Source: Dichelobacter nodosus (lineage in GTDB: Bacteria > Pseudomonadota > Gammaproteobacteria > Beggiatoales > Beggiatoaceae). From it: a stretch of 48,581 nt of DNA. The stretch covers positions 15,520 through 64,100 of the forward strand of contig DYPE01000003.1 in NCBI GenBank assembly GCA_020720085.1. Direction: 5' to 3'. The translations under genes and the position numbers were made by a program. A model generated the notes under the pieces. It made no database searches and had not been told where the DNA came from. It was given only the letters and a program-made list of their open reading frames with translations. Below, in pieces: positions 27,691 to 36,509 of the stretch; the first letter of the stretch is position 1, and each line of letters opens with the position of its first letter.

Positions 27691-29523
27691 TTATCCGGGG
27701 TTGGCTTGTTTTTGTACCAACGCTTGGTGGTACGCCACGAACTGTTCCGTGCCTTCTTTCCCCCAGTAACGGCTCATGATTTTGGCGTCAGTTTTAAGCA
27801 AATCGACCATAATCAAGCCATCTACCACGTTGCTGAAGTCCTTATCCACGTTAAAGCCTAGCAATTGCCCGCCTAATTTTAGGTATTGTTTGAGCAACAC
27901 GGGCACACCCTTGTTGTCAGTTTCAATCTGGGCAACCAGTTCCGACACTTCATCAATATTTTTTACCGTGCAACCATGGCGATTATTACACAACGTTTTG
28001 ATTTTTTTAGCCTGAAATGGCCGCCGGGGTTTCACCAGGCGCGCCAAGTCTTGTTTGTAATTATGTTCTTGCAGAAAGTTAACCAGCAATTGCTGTGATA
28101 AGCTATTATATTCATTACTAATGCTCACCGGGCCAAATAAAATACGGTAATGGGGGTTGCGCAATACATAGTGCGCAATGCCTTTCCACAGTAAAAATAA
28201 TGAGACCACATTGCGCTGGTATTCCTCGCGCACAAAGGAGCGGCCCATTTCCAAGGCAGGATTGATTTGATCCAGCAAACGGCGTTTGTATTTGAATAAA
28301 CTGTAGGTATACAAGCCTTTTTTGCCAAAGCGGCGCAAAATTTCATCTACCCGCCCCAGACGGTATGCGCCAACGATTTCATGTTTTTCTTGTTCCCACA
28401 CAAACAAATGCAAATAAAAATCGTCATACACGTCCAAATCCAGCGCTTTGCCTGTGCCTTCGCCGGTGCCACGAAAAGTAATCTCGCGCAAGCGGCCAAT
28501 TTCACGCAAAATCATCGGAATTTGCTTGGCATGGGCGTAGTAGACCACCATTTGGTTAGAGTTCGCCAGCCTTTGTCCGTCTGGCAGAGTTTGTAACTCA
28601 CGCCACAATTCCTCGGGTGGTATGGCGGCAATGACCGGTTCCAACTGTGCGATTTCGCGGCTAGGGAACAACCGTTTCCAGCGTTGCCATGCGGCTTGCG
28701 ATTTGGCAGCGGTGTGGATTTCGCGCAACGTAGCGCAACGTAGGGCCAAATAATCATTCACCGCACCCGCGCCTTGGTGGCCCGGCAATGCCAACGAATG
28801 GATTTTTGTGGCAGATACCCATTTGCCCAATGCCAGTTGAATAGGCGCGCGTTGAAATCGGGCCAGTTTGGCGGCTTGCCCAGGTGGAATGAGTATATCC
28901 GGCCATAATTTAAGGCTATACGCGGCCAGCCGTTTGCGCCCCAGCAATACCGCCGGCAACACTGGCGCGCGCAACAGCCGTAGCAGTCGGCCCACGGACG
29001 GATGCCAACGCGATGCGGCAGATCGCCAGCCAGGCCAGGTGGTTGCGCTTTCTTTCCAGGCAAACAGCACCAATACGCCACCTTGTTGCACCCAACGCGC
29101 TGCCGCACGCAGGGTGCGAAAGTTATGATCCCTCTGATTTTCACGCAACGTGAAAAATTGACTGTCTAAACCACGAAATTCCACCAAAGGCGAGGGCGTG
29201 AAAATTTTGCAGTCTTCTCGCTGCGTGCGTAGCAAGGTCAACACCACCAAGCTTTCCAACAAGCCGAAGCTGTTGTGCAAAACCACCACTGCCGGGCCGC
29301 TGGCGGGCAGCGTAGAAGCACAACCTGTGAGTTGGCAAGGCAAGACCAAATCTTCTAAAATTCGTTGCGCCAAGGCCGCGCCCTGCGCGTGTTCTTGATG
29401 CTTGAGACAAAGCTTGCGCAGTTTCTTAACGCCCAGCATTTGCTCCCAGGCCGTAAACAGCCAGTGCCAGCCCGTGGCGGGAAGAACAGGGCTGGATTTG
29501 CCAGCCGAGGATGGGGTATTCAT
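27691..29523 (-). CDS. PlsC-like acyltransferase / GNAT fusion (OlsF-like)
   Basis: A two-domain protein of 610 residues. The N-terminal half (about 50-270) resembles a PlsC/LPLAT glycerolipid acyltransferase. The C-terminal half (about 310-500) resembles the GNAT-like OlsB/hemolysin N-acyltransferase, with EIGRLREITFRGTGEGTGKA, IVGAYRLG and EMGRSFVREEYQRN. Bifunctional enzymes of this layout (OlsF) make ornithine or related aminolipids. The GNAT motifs are strong. The expected PlsC motif HPFGGLD is replaced by HNSFGLLE, and the FPAGEVS-type motif by LFAWKESA, so O-acyl transfer may be lost. GGAG precedes the ATG. It sits in front of rpe in the same orientation. Confidence 0.8.
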   Translation of the reverse strand: MNTPSSAGKSSPVLPATGWHWLFTAWEQMLGVKKLRKLCLKHQEHAQGAALAQRILEDLVLPCQLTGCASTLPASGPAVVVLHNSFGLLESLVVLTLLRTQREDCKIFTPSPLVEFRGLDSQFFTLRENQRDHNFRTLRAAARWVQQGGVLVLFAWKESATTWPGWRSAASRWHPSVGRLLRLLRAPVLPAVLLGRKRLAAYSLKLWPDILIPPGQAAKLARFQRAPIQLALGKWVSATKIHSLALPGHQGAGAVNDYLALRCATLREIHTAAKSQAAWQRWKRLFPSREIAQLEPVIAAIPPEELWRELQTLPDGQRLANSNQMVVYYAHAKQIPMILREIGRLREITFRGTGEGTGKALDLDVYDDFYLHLFVWEQEKHEIVGAYRLGRVDEILRRFGKKGLYTYSLFKYKRRLLDQINPALEMGRSFVREEYQRNVVSLFLLWKGIAHYVLRNPHYRILFGPVSISNEYNSLSQQLLVNFLQEHNYKQDLARLVKPRRPFQAKKIKTLCNNRHGCTVKNIDEVSELVAQIETDNKGVPVLLKQYLKLGGQLLGFNVDKDFSNVVDGLIMVDLLKTDAKIMSRYWGKEGTEQFVAYHQALVQKQANPG

Positions 29524-29615
29524 GCCAGTCTCCAGAGTGATGGGCGCCGCGCGGGTTCTTTTTCCCTGTTAGGAAAGACTCCGTTCATACGCACGGCGTA
29601 ATCCTCCATTATACG

Positions 29616-30047
29616 TCAGAAGCCAGGCCCATCCGTAATTTTGGGCGCACACGCGGGCGGAGACAGTATTACGTTAAATCTCAATGCGTTGTATTCCAAC
29701 ATGACTTGTCCCCCCAAACAAGCACCATTGGCAAAAAAGCGTACCGGCGGATTTGCGGTGAGGTGCCAGCCAGTGGGCAAGTACAAGGGCGGGCGCTGGC
29801 TTTCAGGTTGGTCGGCTGGGAAGGGATACGTCCGCAACTCACAGTTGCGGGCAGATTGCTGCACTTGATAACTCAGCCCAGCCAGTCGCAGCAACACGTC
29901 GTCCTTGGCCAAAGCCAGTTGCACGCTGTCGTACATGCGTAGCAAGCTAGGTGCCGCCAGTCCTGCCAATAGGCCGATGATGGCTAATACAATCAATAAT
30001 TCCAATAACGTATAGCCGCGTGGTCGCACTCGGACAAAGGCATTCAT
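29616..30047 (-). CDS. GspH-like type II pseudopilin (prepilin leader)
   Basis: A 143-residue prepilin-like protein. The leader MNAFVRVRPRG ends in Gly, and the mature part starts YTLLELLIVLAIIGLLAGLA with Glu at position 5, as in GspH/minor pseudopilins. The globular part is short, with two Cys (NCELRTYPF and NGACLGGQVM) and a third near the C-terminus (PPACAPKI). AAGGA lies before the ATG. No gsp partner other than the distant gspG-like gene was seen. It follows the coiled-coil protein gene by 27 bases, so the two are probably co-transcribed. Confidence 0.82.
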   Translation of the reverse strand: MNAFVRVRPRGYTLLELLIVLAIIGLLAGLAAPSLLRMYDSVQLALAKDDVLLRLAGLSYQVQQSARNCELRTYPFPADQPESQRPPLYLPTGWHLTANPPVRFFANGACLGGQVMLEYNALRFNVILSPPACAPKITDGPGF

Positions 30048-30074
30048 GGCGGATTCCTTGGGTGGGAAATCGCC

Positions 30075-31127
30075 TTAAAACGTGGTTTTTTGCAGCAAGG
30101 ATTCTTGCTCAGGTACGATAAGTTCAAAAATACGCCAGTTAGGTCGGTAAATAATTAAAATATGTTTACCACGCCAGCGGATTCTATTTTCATCCGAGGC
30201 ATTGCTGGCCGGGCCAAAATTACGCTCTAAGAATAATCTAACGTTCTCGGTATGATCAACGGTTTGCCATCGAATTTGTATGGCAACGAGCGTTTCTTGG
30301 TAAAAAACGTAATCAATGTGGGTAAGCGGAATGTCTTGATCTAGAACCAGCGTTTCCCCTGGGTTGCGATAATGGTGTAATTCGCCTTGGGTTTTACTGA
30401 GTTGTAACAGCGGCATGGTATCGCGCTGTGCGCCCAGGGTGAAACCGCGAAAGCCACGAATGGAGGCGAGATTTTGGTTGTCTTTGCTGGTGTCCGTGCC
30501 CTCTTCCTTGGCACTTTTGATTTCTTTATAACGCACAAGCAATTGTTCGTATTCTGTCTTAATCGACTCCAATTCTTGAATATTTTTGGTTTTAAGTTCT
30601 TCAAATTTAGCAATTTGCTGTTGCAAGATGGGAATCTGTTCCTGCATTTTTTTTCTTTCTTCAGCATTTTTGCTGGCTTTAATGACTTTCTCAGTTTCTT
30701 GTAGGCTTTTTTGGTAAAATTGAATTTGGCTATTATTCACGCTAATCGCCGCTTCCACGGATTTTACTTTATCGTCGAGCTGTAACTTAATATCCTCCTC
30801 GGTAGGAAATTTGTCCAGCATTTGTTTATCATCCCTGGCGCGCATTTCAGCACGGAGCTTGGCGTCTGCTAACTTTTTCTTTTCTTCCTCTAAAATACGA
30901 CGCTGTTCTTCGCTGATTTCTGCGCCAACCTCTTTAATCACCACACCGTTTTGATCCTTGATTAAATAGCCTTTTTTGGAAAATTCTGGTGGTACAGCAT
31001 TGCCACATTCCTGCACTTCTGCTGCGTTTTTCCAGCAAAAAAATTGCTTGGCAGGCGCGGCCCAGGCCAGGCCCATGTGGCATTGTGTGGCAGAAATAAT
31101 CAGTAACCATGCGATTTTTTTGGGCAT
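30075..31127 (-). CDS. Periplasmic coiled-coil protein, DUF4124-like N-terminus
   Basis: A 350-residue exported protein of unknown function. The signal peptide covers about residues 1-24 (MPKKIAWLLIISATQCHMGL, then AWAAPAKQ). Residues 28-70 (FFCWKNAAEVQECG, VPPEFSKKGYLIKDQNGVV) resemble the DUF4124 domain common in exported gammaproteobacterial proteins. A Lys/Glu/Gln-rich region (about 75-215) should form coiled coil. The C-terminal domain (about 225-345) starts SIRGFRGFTLGAQRDTMPLL and contains RIRWRGKHILIIYRPNWRIF. A perfect ribosome site (AAAGGAGG) precedes the ATG. It heads a pair with the GspH-like gene. Confidence 0.72.
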   Translation of the reverse strand: MPKKIAWLLIISATQCHMGLAWAAPAKQFFCWKNAAEVQECGNAVPPEFSKKGYLIKDQNGVVIKEVGAEISEEQRRILEEEKKKLADAKLRAEMRARDDKQMLDKFPTEEDIKLQLDDKVKSVEAAISVNNSQIQFYQKSLQETEKVIKASKNAEERKKMQEQIPILQQQIAKFEELKTKNIQELESIKTEYEQLLVRYKEIKSAKEEGTDTSKDNQNLASIRGFRGFTLGAQRDTMPLLQLSKTQGELHHYRNPGETLVLDQDIPLTHIDYVFYQETLVAIQIRWQTVDHTENVRLFLERNFGPASNASDENRIRWRGKHILIIYRPNWRIFELIVPEQESLLQKTTF

Positions 31128-31535
31128 AACAATCCTCCTTTGCCTAGTGAAAACAATCCGGGTGAGCCAAAGCGCGCCTGTCTAGAACCTGCCGCAACAA
31201 GTCGACAGAAATTTTTCCGTATCTGCCGAAATATCATGGCATTCCTGCAACAGCATACCGCGCAATTAGGATAACAGAGTCTTTTTTATGAAGCCACATG
31301 GATAAATAGCGTGTTTGCTGGCGCAACAGGCGAGTGAGCGTTGCAGCGCAACAGGCATTGGCAACGCAACAGGCGGATTTCCACGCCTAGGCAGCGGATT
31401 ACGGCCTGGTTGCCAGCGTGTTGTTCCCACATGCGCGCCCGCCGTTGCGCGCGCGCGAGGTTGCGCATGTGTTGCCAGCCAGAGGGGCGTCCGTAGTGGA
31501 AAAATTGCACCAGAAATACCCACTGCCGCACGCCG
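31128..31535. other. Intergenic region with a short repeated motif
   Basis: These 408 bases separate the large secreted protein gene from the coiled-coil protein gene. Open frames here overlap the 3' end of the large gene in another frame and show no protein-like composition, so I call no gene. CGCAACAGGC occurs three times (31322-31331, 31347-31356, 31365-31374). A GC-rich alternating stretch (GCGCGCGCGCGAGG) lies near 31448-31461. No hairpin followed by a T-run was found after the large gene. Confidence 0.5.
31322..31374. repeat. Three copies of CGCAACAGGC
   Basis: The ten-base motif CGCAACAGGC is repeated exactly three times, at 31322-31331, 31347-31356 and 31365-31374, with start-to-start spacing of 25 and 18 bases. 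The unequal spacing argues against a simple tandem array. It could be a protein-binding site cluster or a fragment of a mobile repeat. Confidence 0.55.
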
Positions 31536-33821
31536 TCACTCCGTGGCAGGCAAAATGAGCAGACGGCAGCCGATTTCGTAGCCGCCGTCTTGCACAGAAA
31601 AGAGCACGGTGCCACCGCTTTCCAGCACGATGGGCGTGATGGGCACGCCGGACAATGGCTTACTGATGATTTCAAACGTTGGCTGCAACAGTAGGCGCTG
31701 TCCCAAAAATTGAATAATAAATGCGCCATCGGCCTTGAAAATCACTTGTTCCACGCCGTCCATCTGGCGCGCCGCTTGCTCAAATTGCTGCGGAAAACGC
31801 ACGGTGGGGTACACGGTTTGCGCGGTGTGGTCACTATACACCATGCGTGAGGGTTGGTCGGCGGTGCTGCTGATGGTGAGTCCTGGCGGCTCACTTTCCG
31901 CCACGGGCGTAATCACGGGGTCAAAAATCACCACTTGATGAATTTGGCCAGGATTGCGGTTGCGGCGGGCCAGCGTGGCGGGATACTCAATCAACACATC
32001 GCCAGCCTTGCCCATTTTGATTTTCGGTTGCGGCGCAGGGGCTACACCCGTTGGCGCGCTGCTGGTTTCAGCGGCCAATTGCACGGTGATCGCGCTTTGC
32101 GCCTGCACTGGGTCTTTGGGCGCGCCAACAAATTGGTACATGCGTTTTTCTGGCGTGGTGAGGGTGAATTGGCCGCCTTCGGCTATGCCTAGGCCGGTGC
32201 GGCTGTCTAAGCTCTGCTGGAAGACGTGGTTAGCGTCGGCCAGCACTGCCAGTTGCAGCCCGGCGAATTGTTCTTCGCCCAAGACGTGGACGATGCCATT
32301 GTCCTGTTGCTGCATTTGAATGCCAGCCAACCCTTCGGCAACCAGCGCTTGGTTGAGTTGCGTTTCTTCTGGCAATACGCTGTCAGACAGTTGACCGCCC
32401 ACGCTAAATCCAGCTTTTAGGTTGACGCGATCCTGCGGCAATTCCACCGTGGCTGCGAGCGTTGGCACGGACGTGGGCAACATAGCTGGGGTGAGTTGCG
32501 CACCTGCGGGTGGCGTGATTTTGCCGGTGGTTGCATCCACCTGCCAATTTTCCGGCAATTTGCTGGTAAATTGATCCGGCTTGATGTGTTGTGCATCCAC
32601 ATTGGTAAGAATTTTTGACAAGTCTTTGTCTTGCAAGGCTTGCAAATCTTGTGCAGCGAATTTTTGCACTTCTTCTTGCGTTAGGCGGGTGATTTCCTCA
32701 GGGGCCAACTTGCCCACAGTGGCTTTGTCGTAATCACGAACCATGACGACGAATTCGGCTTGCGCATACCCTGGTGCGGTGGCGAAAATTTTTATCGCTT
32801 GGGGTTCCTCGGGCGTGCGGTCGTCCACCGTAAAAATATCGAACACAGCACGGTCAGCGCCAGCGACCAAGCGGACGCGCTCGGGTGTGGGGACAAGCTG
32901 GGCAGGGTCAGACGCGCTTACAGTCACCTCCACGGCTTCATTCAATGCGCCAGCGCGGGTAATTATGCCTTGCGCAGCAGGCTTGGGAACTGTCTCGTCG
33001 CTGGTCGCTTCAGACACTTCAGCCGGGGTAATCACCAATGTCAAATTTTCGTCAACACGAATGGTGAAGGTATAGGGTAAGCTCTGATCAGCGCCATTAT
33101 TGGCTGTGCCGCCATCGTCTTTGGCCACGGCTTGTAATTTTGCCACCCCCGCTTTTCCACTCAGTGTGTAGGTTAAATCGCCGGTTTTGCCATCCAGCAC
33201 GGGCAACGGCGAGGTGAGAATGCCAGCGGGATCGCTGAGGGTCGTCAGTGTAACCGACAAATTTTGCGCACTTTCGTTGGCAGGCCCGGTGGACAATTCT
33301 TTGGCCCAGCTCGGTTGTTTCATGGTGCCTTGTGTGCCTTTGCTGTGGCTAATATCCGCGCCAGGTTGAAACGACGGTGCATCATTGACCGGTTCAATGA
33401 TGAGATTGACCGATTGCAAATCAAAGCCATCCGCGCCCGCCACCACGGCCAGGCCAATGCTGTCGCCTTCCACTGCGTCCTTGGCGGGCTGATATTTTAA
33501 GCCGTCCAGCGCCGTGTTGGCATCGGCCAGCGTGGCGGTGAAGATATGTTTTGTAGCTGCCGTCCCGTCACCTGCTTCGAAGGTCAAACCGCGCGTAGCG
33601 GCCAACGCCACAGTGCCCCGGCGCACGGAGAGGGTCACTTTAACCAATAAATTCATATCACTGCCGCGCAGGGAAATGCCATTGCCATTGGCGTTGGATA
33701 GCGTTAAGGGCTGATCTTCGCGCACCGATGGCTCGTCAACGGGCAACGCGAACTCCAATGCCTGGGCAACGGCGCTCACAAGTAACACGGTGCCCAGCAG
33801 AAACAATTTGAATTTTTTCAT
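31536..33821 (-). CDS. Large secreted protein with cadherin-like and Calx-beta-like domains
   Basis: A secreted protein of 761 residues of unknown role, probably surface-associated. I chose the ATG at 33821 (MKKFKLFLLGTVLLVSAVAQ, a clear signal peptide; GGAG 12 bases upstream) over one 16 codons earlier. The N-terminal domain (about 25-145) has the SVREDQPLTLS and RGLTFEAGDGTAATKHIFTA pattern of bacterial cadherin/VCBS-like repeats. It is followed by the linker VNDAPSFQPGADI and a second repeat with TVNTKDDGG-like AVAKDDGGTANNGADQSL. A Calx-beta-like domain comes next (about 285-380; VRLVAGADRAVFDIFTVDD), then an alpha-helical stretch (LTQEEVQKFAAQDLQALQDK) and a long C-terminal region I cannot classify. 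The coiled-coil and pseudopilin genes lie downstream on the same strand. Confidence 0.75.
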   Translation of the reverse strand: MKKFKLFLLGTVLLVSAVAQALEFALPVDEPSVREDQPLTLSNANGNGISLRGSDMNLLVKVTLSVRRGTVALAATRGLTFEAGDGTAATKHIFTATLADANTALDGLKYQPAKDAVEGDSIGLAVVAGADGFDLQSVNLIIEPVNDAPSFQPGADISHSKGTQGTMKQPSWAKELSTGPANESAQNLSVTLTTLSDPAGILTSPLPVLDGKTGDLTYTLSGKAGVAKLQAVAKDDGGTANNGADQSLPYTFTIRVDENLTLVITPAEVSEATSDETVPKPAAQGIITRAGALNEAVEVTVSASDPAQLVPTPERVRLVAGADRAVFDIFTVDDRTPEEPQAIKIFATAPGYAQAEFVVMVRDYDKATVGKLAPEEITRLTQEEVQKFAAQDLQALQDKDLSKILTNVDAQHIKPDQFTSKLPENWQVDATTGKITPPAGAQLTPAMLPTSVPTLAATVELPQDRVNLKAGFSVGGQLSDSVLPEETQLNQALVAEGLAGIQMQQQDNGIVHVLGEEQFAGLQLAVLADANHVFQQSLDSRTGLGIAEGGQFTLTTPEKRMYQFVGAPKDPVQAQSAITVQLAAETSSAPTGVAPAPQPKIKMGKAGDVLIEYPATLARRNRNPGQIHQVVIFDPVITPVAESEPPGLTISSTADQPSRMVYSDHTAQTVYPTVRFPQQFEQAARQMDGVEQVIFKADGAFIIQFLGQRLLLQPTFEIISKPLSGVPITPIVLESGGTVLFSVQDGGYEIGCRLLILPATE

Positions 33822-33907
33822 GGCTTTTTCTCCTTTATTGGCCAATGTAAACTGGAACCAATGTTGCATATTTCACACCACAAACGTGCGGTGTGACAGA
33901 TAAGCGC

Positions 33908-34501
33908 CTACACGGCGGCTTGCAATGCCTTGCGAATCAATTGCTCGCTGGTAATCCCTTCGGTGTGTGCGGCACGCGCCAGCTTTTCGGCTTCCGGGCG
34001 TTTGTATCCTAAACTTACCAGAGCGCCGATGGCATCCTCCAGCACACTGGCGATGGGCATGTCCGTCGCGCTGACCGCCGGTAGGTCTGCTCCAGTCAGG
34101 CTATCTAATTTACCGCGCATTTCCAGCACCAGGCGTTCAGCCGTTTTGCGCCCCACGCCGGGCAGGTGGGTGAGACGGGCAAAATCCTGGTTGCGCACGC
34201 AGGTGGCGAAAGTGGCCCAATCCATGCCAGCTAAAATGCCCAGGGCCATTTTGGGGCCAACCCCGTTGACTTTAATCAATTCGCGGAAAAACTGGCGTTC
34301 TGGCTGGGAATAAAACGCATACAGCAATTGCGCGTCTTCGCGCGCAACCCAATGCGTATGCAATGTCACTTGCGCGCCGTTTTCCGGCAGCGCGTAAAAC
34401 GTAGACATGGGCGCTTCTAGTTCGTAGCCCACACCATGAACGTCCAGTAACAGGTAAGGTGGTTTTTTTTCAACCAAGACGCCAGTCAATCTGCCAATCA
34501 T
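33908..34501 (-). CDS. ruvA: Holliday junction branch migration protein RuvA
   Basis: RuvA binds Holliday junctions as a tetramer and directs the RuvB motor. The 197-residue protein has an OB-fold domain starting MIGRLTGVLVEKKPPYLLLD. The two helix-hairpin-helix motifs are KVNGVGPKMAL and HLPGVGRKTAERLV. The flexible linker and RuvB-binding domain III (ALVSLGYKRPEAEKLARAAH) complete it. AAAGGA precedes the ATG. Neither ruvB nor ruvC is adjacent, although they are usually neighbours. The divergent small gene starts within about 35-85 bases. Confidence 0.95.
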   Translation of the reverse strand: MIGRLTGVLVEKKPPYLLLDVHGVGYELEAPMSTFYALPENGAQVTLHTHWVAREDAQLLYAFYSQPERQFFRELIKVNGVGPKMALGILAGMDWATFATCVRNQDFARLTHLPGVGRKTAERLVLEMRGKLDSLTGADLPAVSATDMPIASVLEDAIGALVSLGYKRPEAEKLARAAHTEGITSEQLIRKALQAAV

Positions 34502-34536
34502 GCCGTTAATCCTTTATCATATTGGGACGATATAGT

Positions 34537-35136
34537 ATGCCACGAACTTTGATTCCTTCACCCACCACAACGCGGCTCGGTTTTATGCTCAAATATGTAT
34601 TGAAAACATTTATTTTATTTTTTTTGTTCGTCGCAAACTTAACGTTGTTTTTTTCGTGGGCCGGACGACTCCCGTTTAATGGCGACTCCAGGCATGACGC
34701 CCGCCCTCCTTCATGGATTGCTGCCGCACAAGCGAATATTCAAGAAAGCCCGCTACCGCAAACCATTCAGCCCGAGGTTGTGTCGCACCATGAGGCAATG
34801 GCGGACGCCGTTAGGCCATGTGCAACATCACAAGCGGGCTGTAGCGAGCCTGCGCCATGGTTGCCCATGCCGCACACCGCCTTGCATCCCGATGCGCATG
34901 GTACGCCACCACAATGGGAAATGGACGCGCTGTTTACCAGGATAGCCCAACCGAATGTAAAAAATCTGACCATTTACACCAGCAGCGCGCTGGCGGGTCG
35001 CCAGCAGCAAATGGTATTGGCGCAACAAGTGGCGAGGACAATTTATCCACACCAGCAAGCCATCACAATTAGGCTCAATTATGCCAGCATCGCACCAGAT
35101 GCTGTGATGATTGCGTGGCGGGAAAATAGCAAGTAA
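34537..35136 (+). CDS. Hypothetical membrane-anchored protein
   Basis: I do not recognise this protein of about 199 residues. After a short N-terminus there is one strongly hydrophobic segment (YVLKTFILFFLFVANLTLFF), probably a signal anchor. A low-complexity Pro/Ala/His-rich region with three Cys follows, then a more structured C-terminus (LTIYTSSALAGRQQQMVLAQ, TIRLNYASIAPDAVMIAW). The start is uncertain: ATG 34537 or ATG 34585 (MLKYVLKTF), and both have poor ribosome sites. The later start would leave more room for a ruvA promoter. It is divergent from ruvA and has no operon partner. Confidence 0.55.
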   Translation: MPRTLIPSPTTTRLGFMLKYVLKTFILFFLFVANLTLFFSWAGRLPFNGDSRHDARPPSWIAAAQANIQESPLPQTIQPEVVSHHEAMADAVRPCATSQAGCSEPAPWLPMPHTALHPDAHGTPPQWEMDALFTRIAQPNVKNLTIYTSSALAGRQQQMVLAQQVARTIYPHQQAITIRLNYASIAPDAVMIAWRENSK

Positions 35137-35162
35137 TCCAACTGGAAAACCGCTTTGGGGAA

Positions 35163-35215
35163 CCTCTCCTTCCCCTCATGTTCAATTCGGAAAACCGTGT
35201 TTTCTCGTGGAGAGG
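35163..35215. repeat. Nested inverted repeat between convergent genes
   Basis: Outer arms CCTCTCC (35163-35169) and GGAGAGG (35209-35215) enclose an inner hairpin GAAAAC/GTTTTC (35190-35195 and 35199-35204). It lies between the ends of two convergent genes and could act as a bidirectional terminator, although the outer arms are far apart and no long T-run follows. Confidence 0.4.
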
Positions 35216-35330
35216 GAGGGATTTTTAGAGGTGTCTGTTGGGATAGCGTAAATTCCAGAGCAGAACATTGCTACGTCAGTCGGGGACGGGGATCGGCGCA
35301 AGGAAAAGAAAGCGGCGTGCGAGTTCCGCG

Positions 35331-36446
35331 TTACGTACCCGCACCGGATTGGGCGTCTTCCACCACACGAACTACATCGCCATCATTCAAAAATGCGCCG
35401 CCGCTGGATACCACGCGGGTCGTGGGCATGATGCCTTCAAGAATTTCGACCTTATCCTGCGTGCGGCGACCTGTTTTTACCTGGTGTTGGGCGATGCGAT
35501 TTTCTTGATTCACTTCAAACACATAAGCATTGCCATCGCGCAAAATGACTGCGGTTGGCGGCAGGCTTAAGGCCGATGCTGAACCAATATGAATTTTGCC
35601 TTGGGCAAACATGCCCACTTTGGCTTGGCTCTCTGCTGGCAAACGGACATACACCGTGGCGTTGCGCGTGTTGGGGTTGAGTGTGGGCGCGACCATGCGC
35701 ACTTCACCTTCTACTTCTGCGCCATCCGGCAAAGTCAGGCGCGCACGCTGACCAGGTTGAATCGCTGCCAGGTGGTTGCCAGCAACTTCGGCGTGCCACT
35801 CTATGCGGTTTTGCCGTACCAGGCGGAATAATTCAGTGCCCGCTTGCACCACGGCACCCAGTGTGGCGTTGCGTGTGGCGATGATGCCGTCGTCCACGGC
35901 AATGATTTGGGTTTGTTTTAAGCGGATTTGTTGAATATGCAATGCGGCTTGCTGTGCGCGCAAATTGGCTTTGGCAGTGGCCTCACCGGTAAGATATTGA
36001 TCTATTTGCTGGGCAGCCAGCGCACCGTCCGCTTTAAGGCCGCGCGCACGCCCCGCGTTGGCGCGCGCTTCAGCCAATGCGGCCTCGGTTTGCGCCACTT
36101 TGGCCTCCGCTTGCGCCATATCCGCTTGCACGGATTCTTGCTCTAACAACGCTAACACTTGGCCCTGTTTAACCACATCGCCAACATCCGCCAGCAATTT
36201 ATCAATACGCAACCCACTGATTTCAGAAGCAATCACCGCATCCTGCCAGGCATTTAGTGCGCCACTGGCTTCAATCACCGCATCCCATTGCTGTTGCGTG
36301 GGCATGGTCAATGTCACTGTCAACGCGGCTTTGGGCGCAACTGTGGGCGGTGGTTCGGCGATCACCATTGCTATGGGGCAAGCCAGGTAAAATAACAGGC
36401 CGGCTGCCCATCCAATAGAATGCCGGAAAACCGTTTTCATGGACAT
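35331..36446 (-). CDS. RND-type efflux periplasmic adaptor subunit (orphan)
   Basis: A membrane fusion protein of the RND/HlyD family, 371 residues if started at ATG 36446, which has AGGA nine bases upstream. An in-frame ATG 13 codons earlier is less likely. It has a signal peptide (about 3-28; GWAAGLLFYLACPIAMVIA), the lipoyl halves ASEISGLRIDKLLADVGDVV and VDDGIIATRNATLGAVVQAG around an Ala/Gln-rich helical hairpin (about 95-165), and a beta-barrel domain. These adaptors pair with an RND pump gene downstream. Here the next sequence downstream is the end of a convergent unrelated gene, so the pump is missing or elsewhere. Confidence 0.86.
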   Translation of the reverse strand: MSMKTVFRHSIGWAAGLLFYLACPIAMVIAEPPPTVAPKAALTVTLTMPTQQQWDAVIEASGALNAWQDAVIASEISGLRIDKLLADVGDVVKQGQVLALLEQESVQADMAQAEAKVAQTEAALAEARANAGRARGLKADGALAAQQIDQYLTGEATAKANLRAQQAALHIQQIRLKQTQIIAVDDGIIATRNATLGAVVQAGTELFRLVRQNRIEWHAEVAGNHLAAIQPGQRARLTLPDGAEVEGEVRMVAPTLNPNTRNATVYVRLPAESQAKVGMFAQGKIHIGSASALSLPPTAVILRDGNAYVFEVNQENRIAQHQVKTGRRTQDKVEILEGIMPTTRVVSSGGAFLNDGDVVRVVEDAQSGAGT

Positions 36447-36509
36447 CAATCTTTTTCCTGAGTTTTTGTGGAAAAATCTGGGCAATACAGCGTGGTTTAT
36501 GGTATTAGG

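Noticed and set aside
31286-31729. 147-residue minus-strand open frame overlapping the end of the large secreted protein gene
   Set aside because: It is Cys/Arg/His-rich with no domain or ribosome site, and it overlaps a better-supported gene in another frame.
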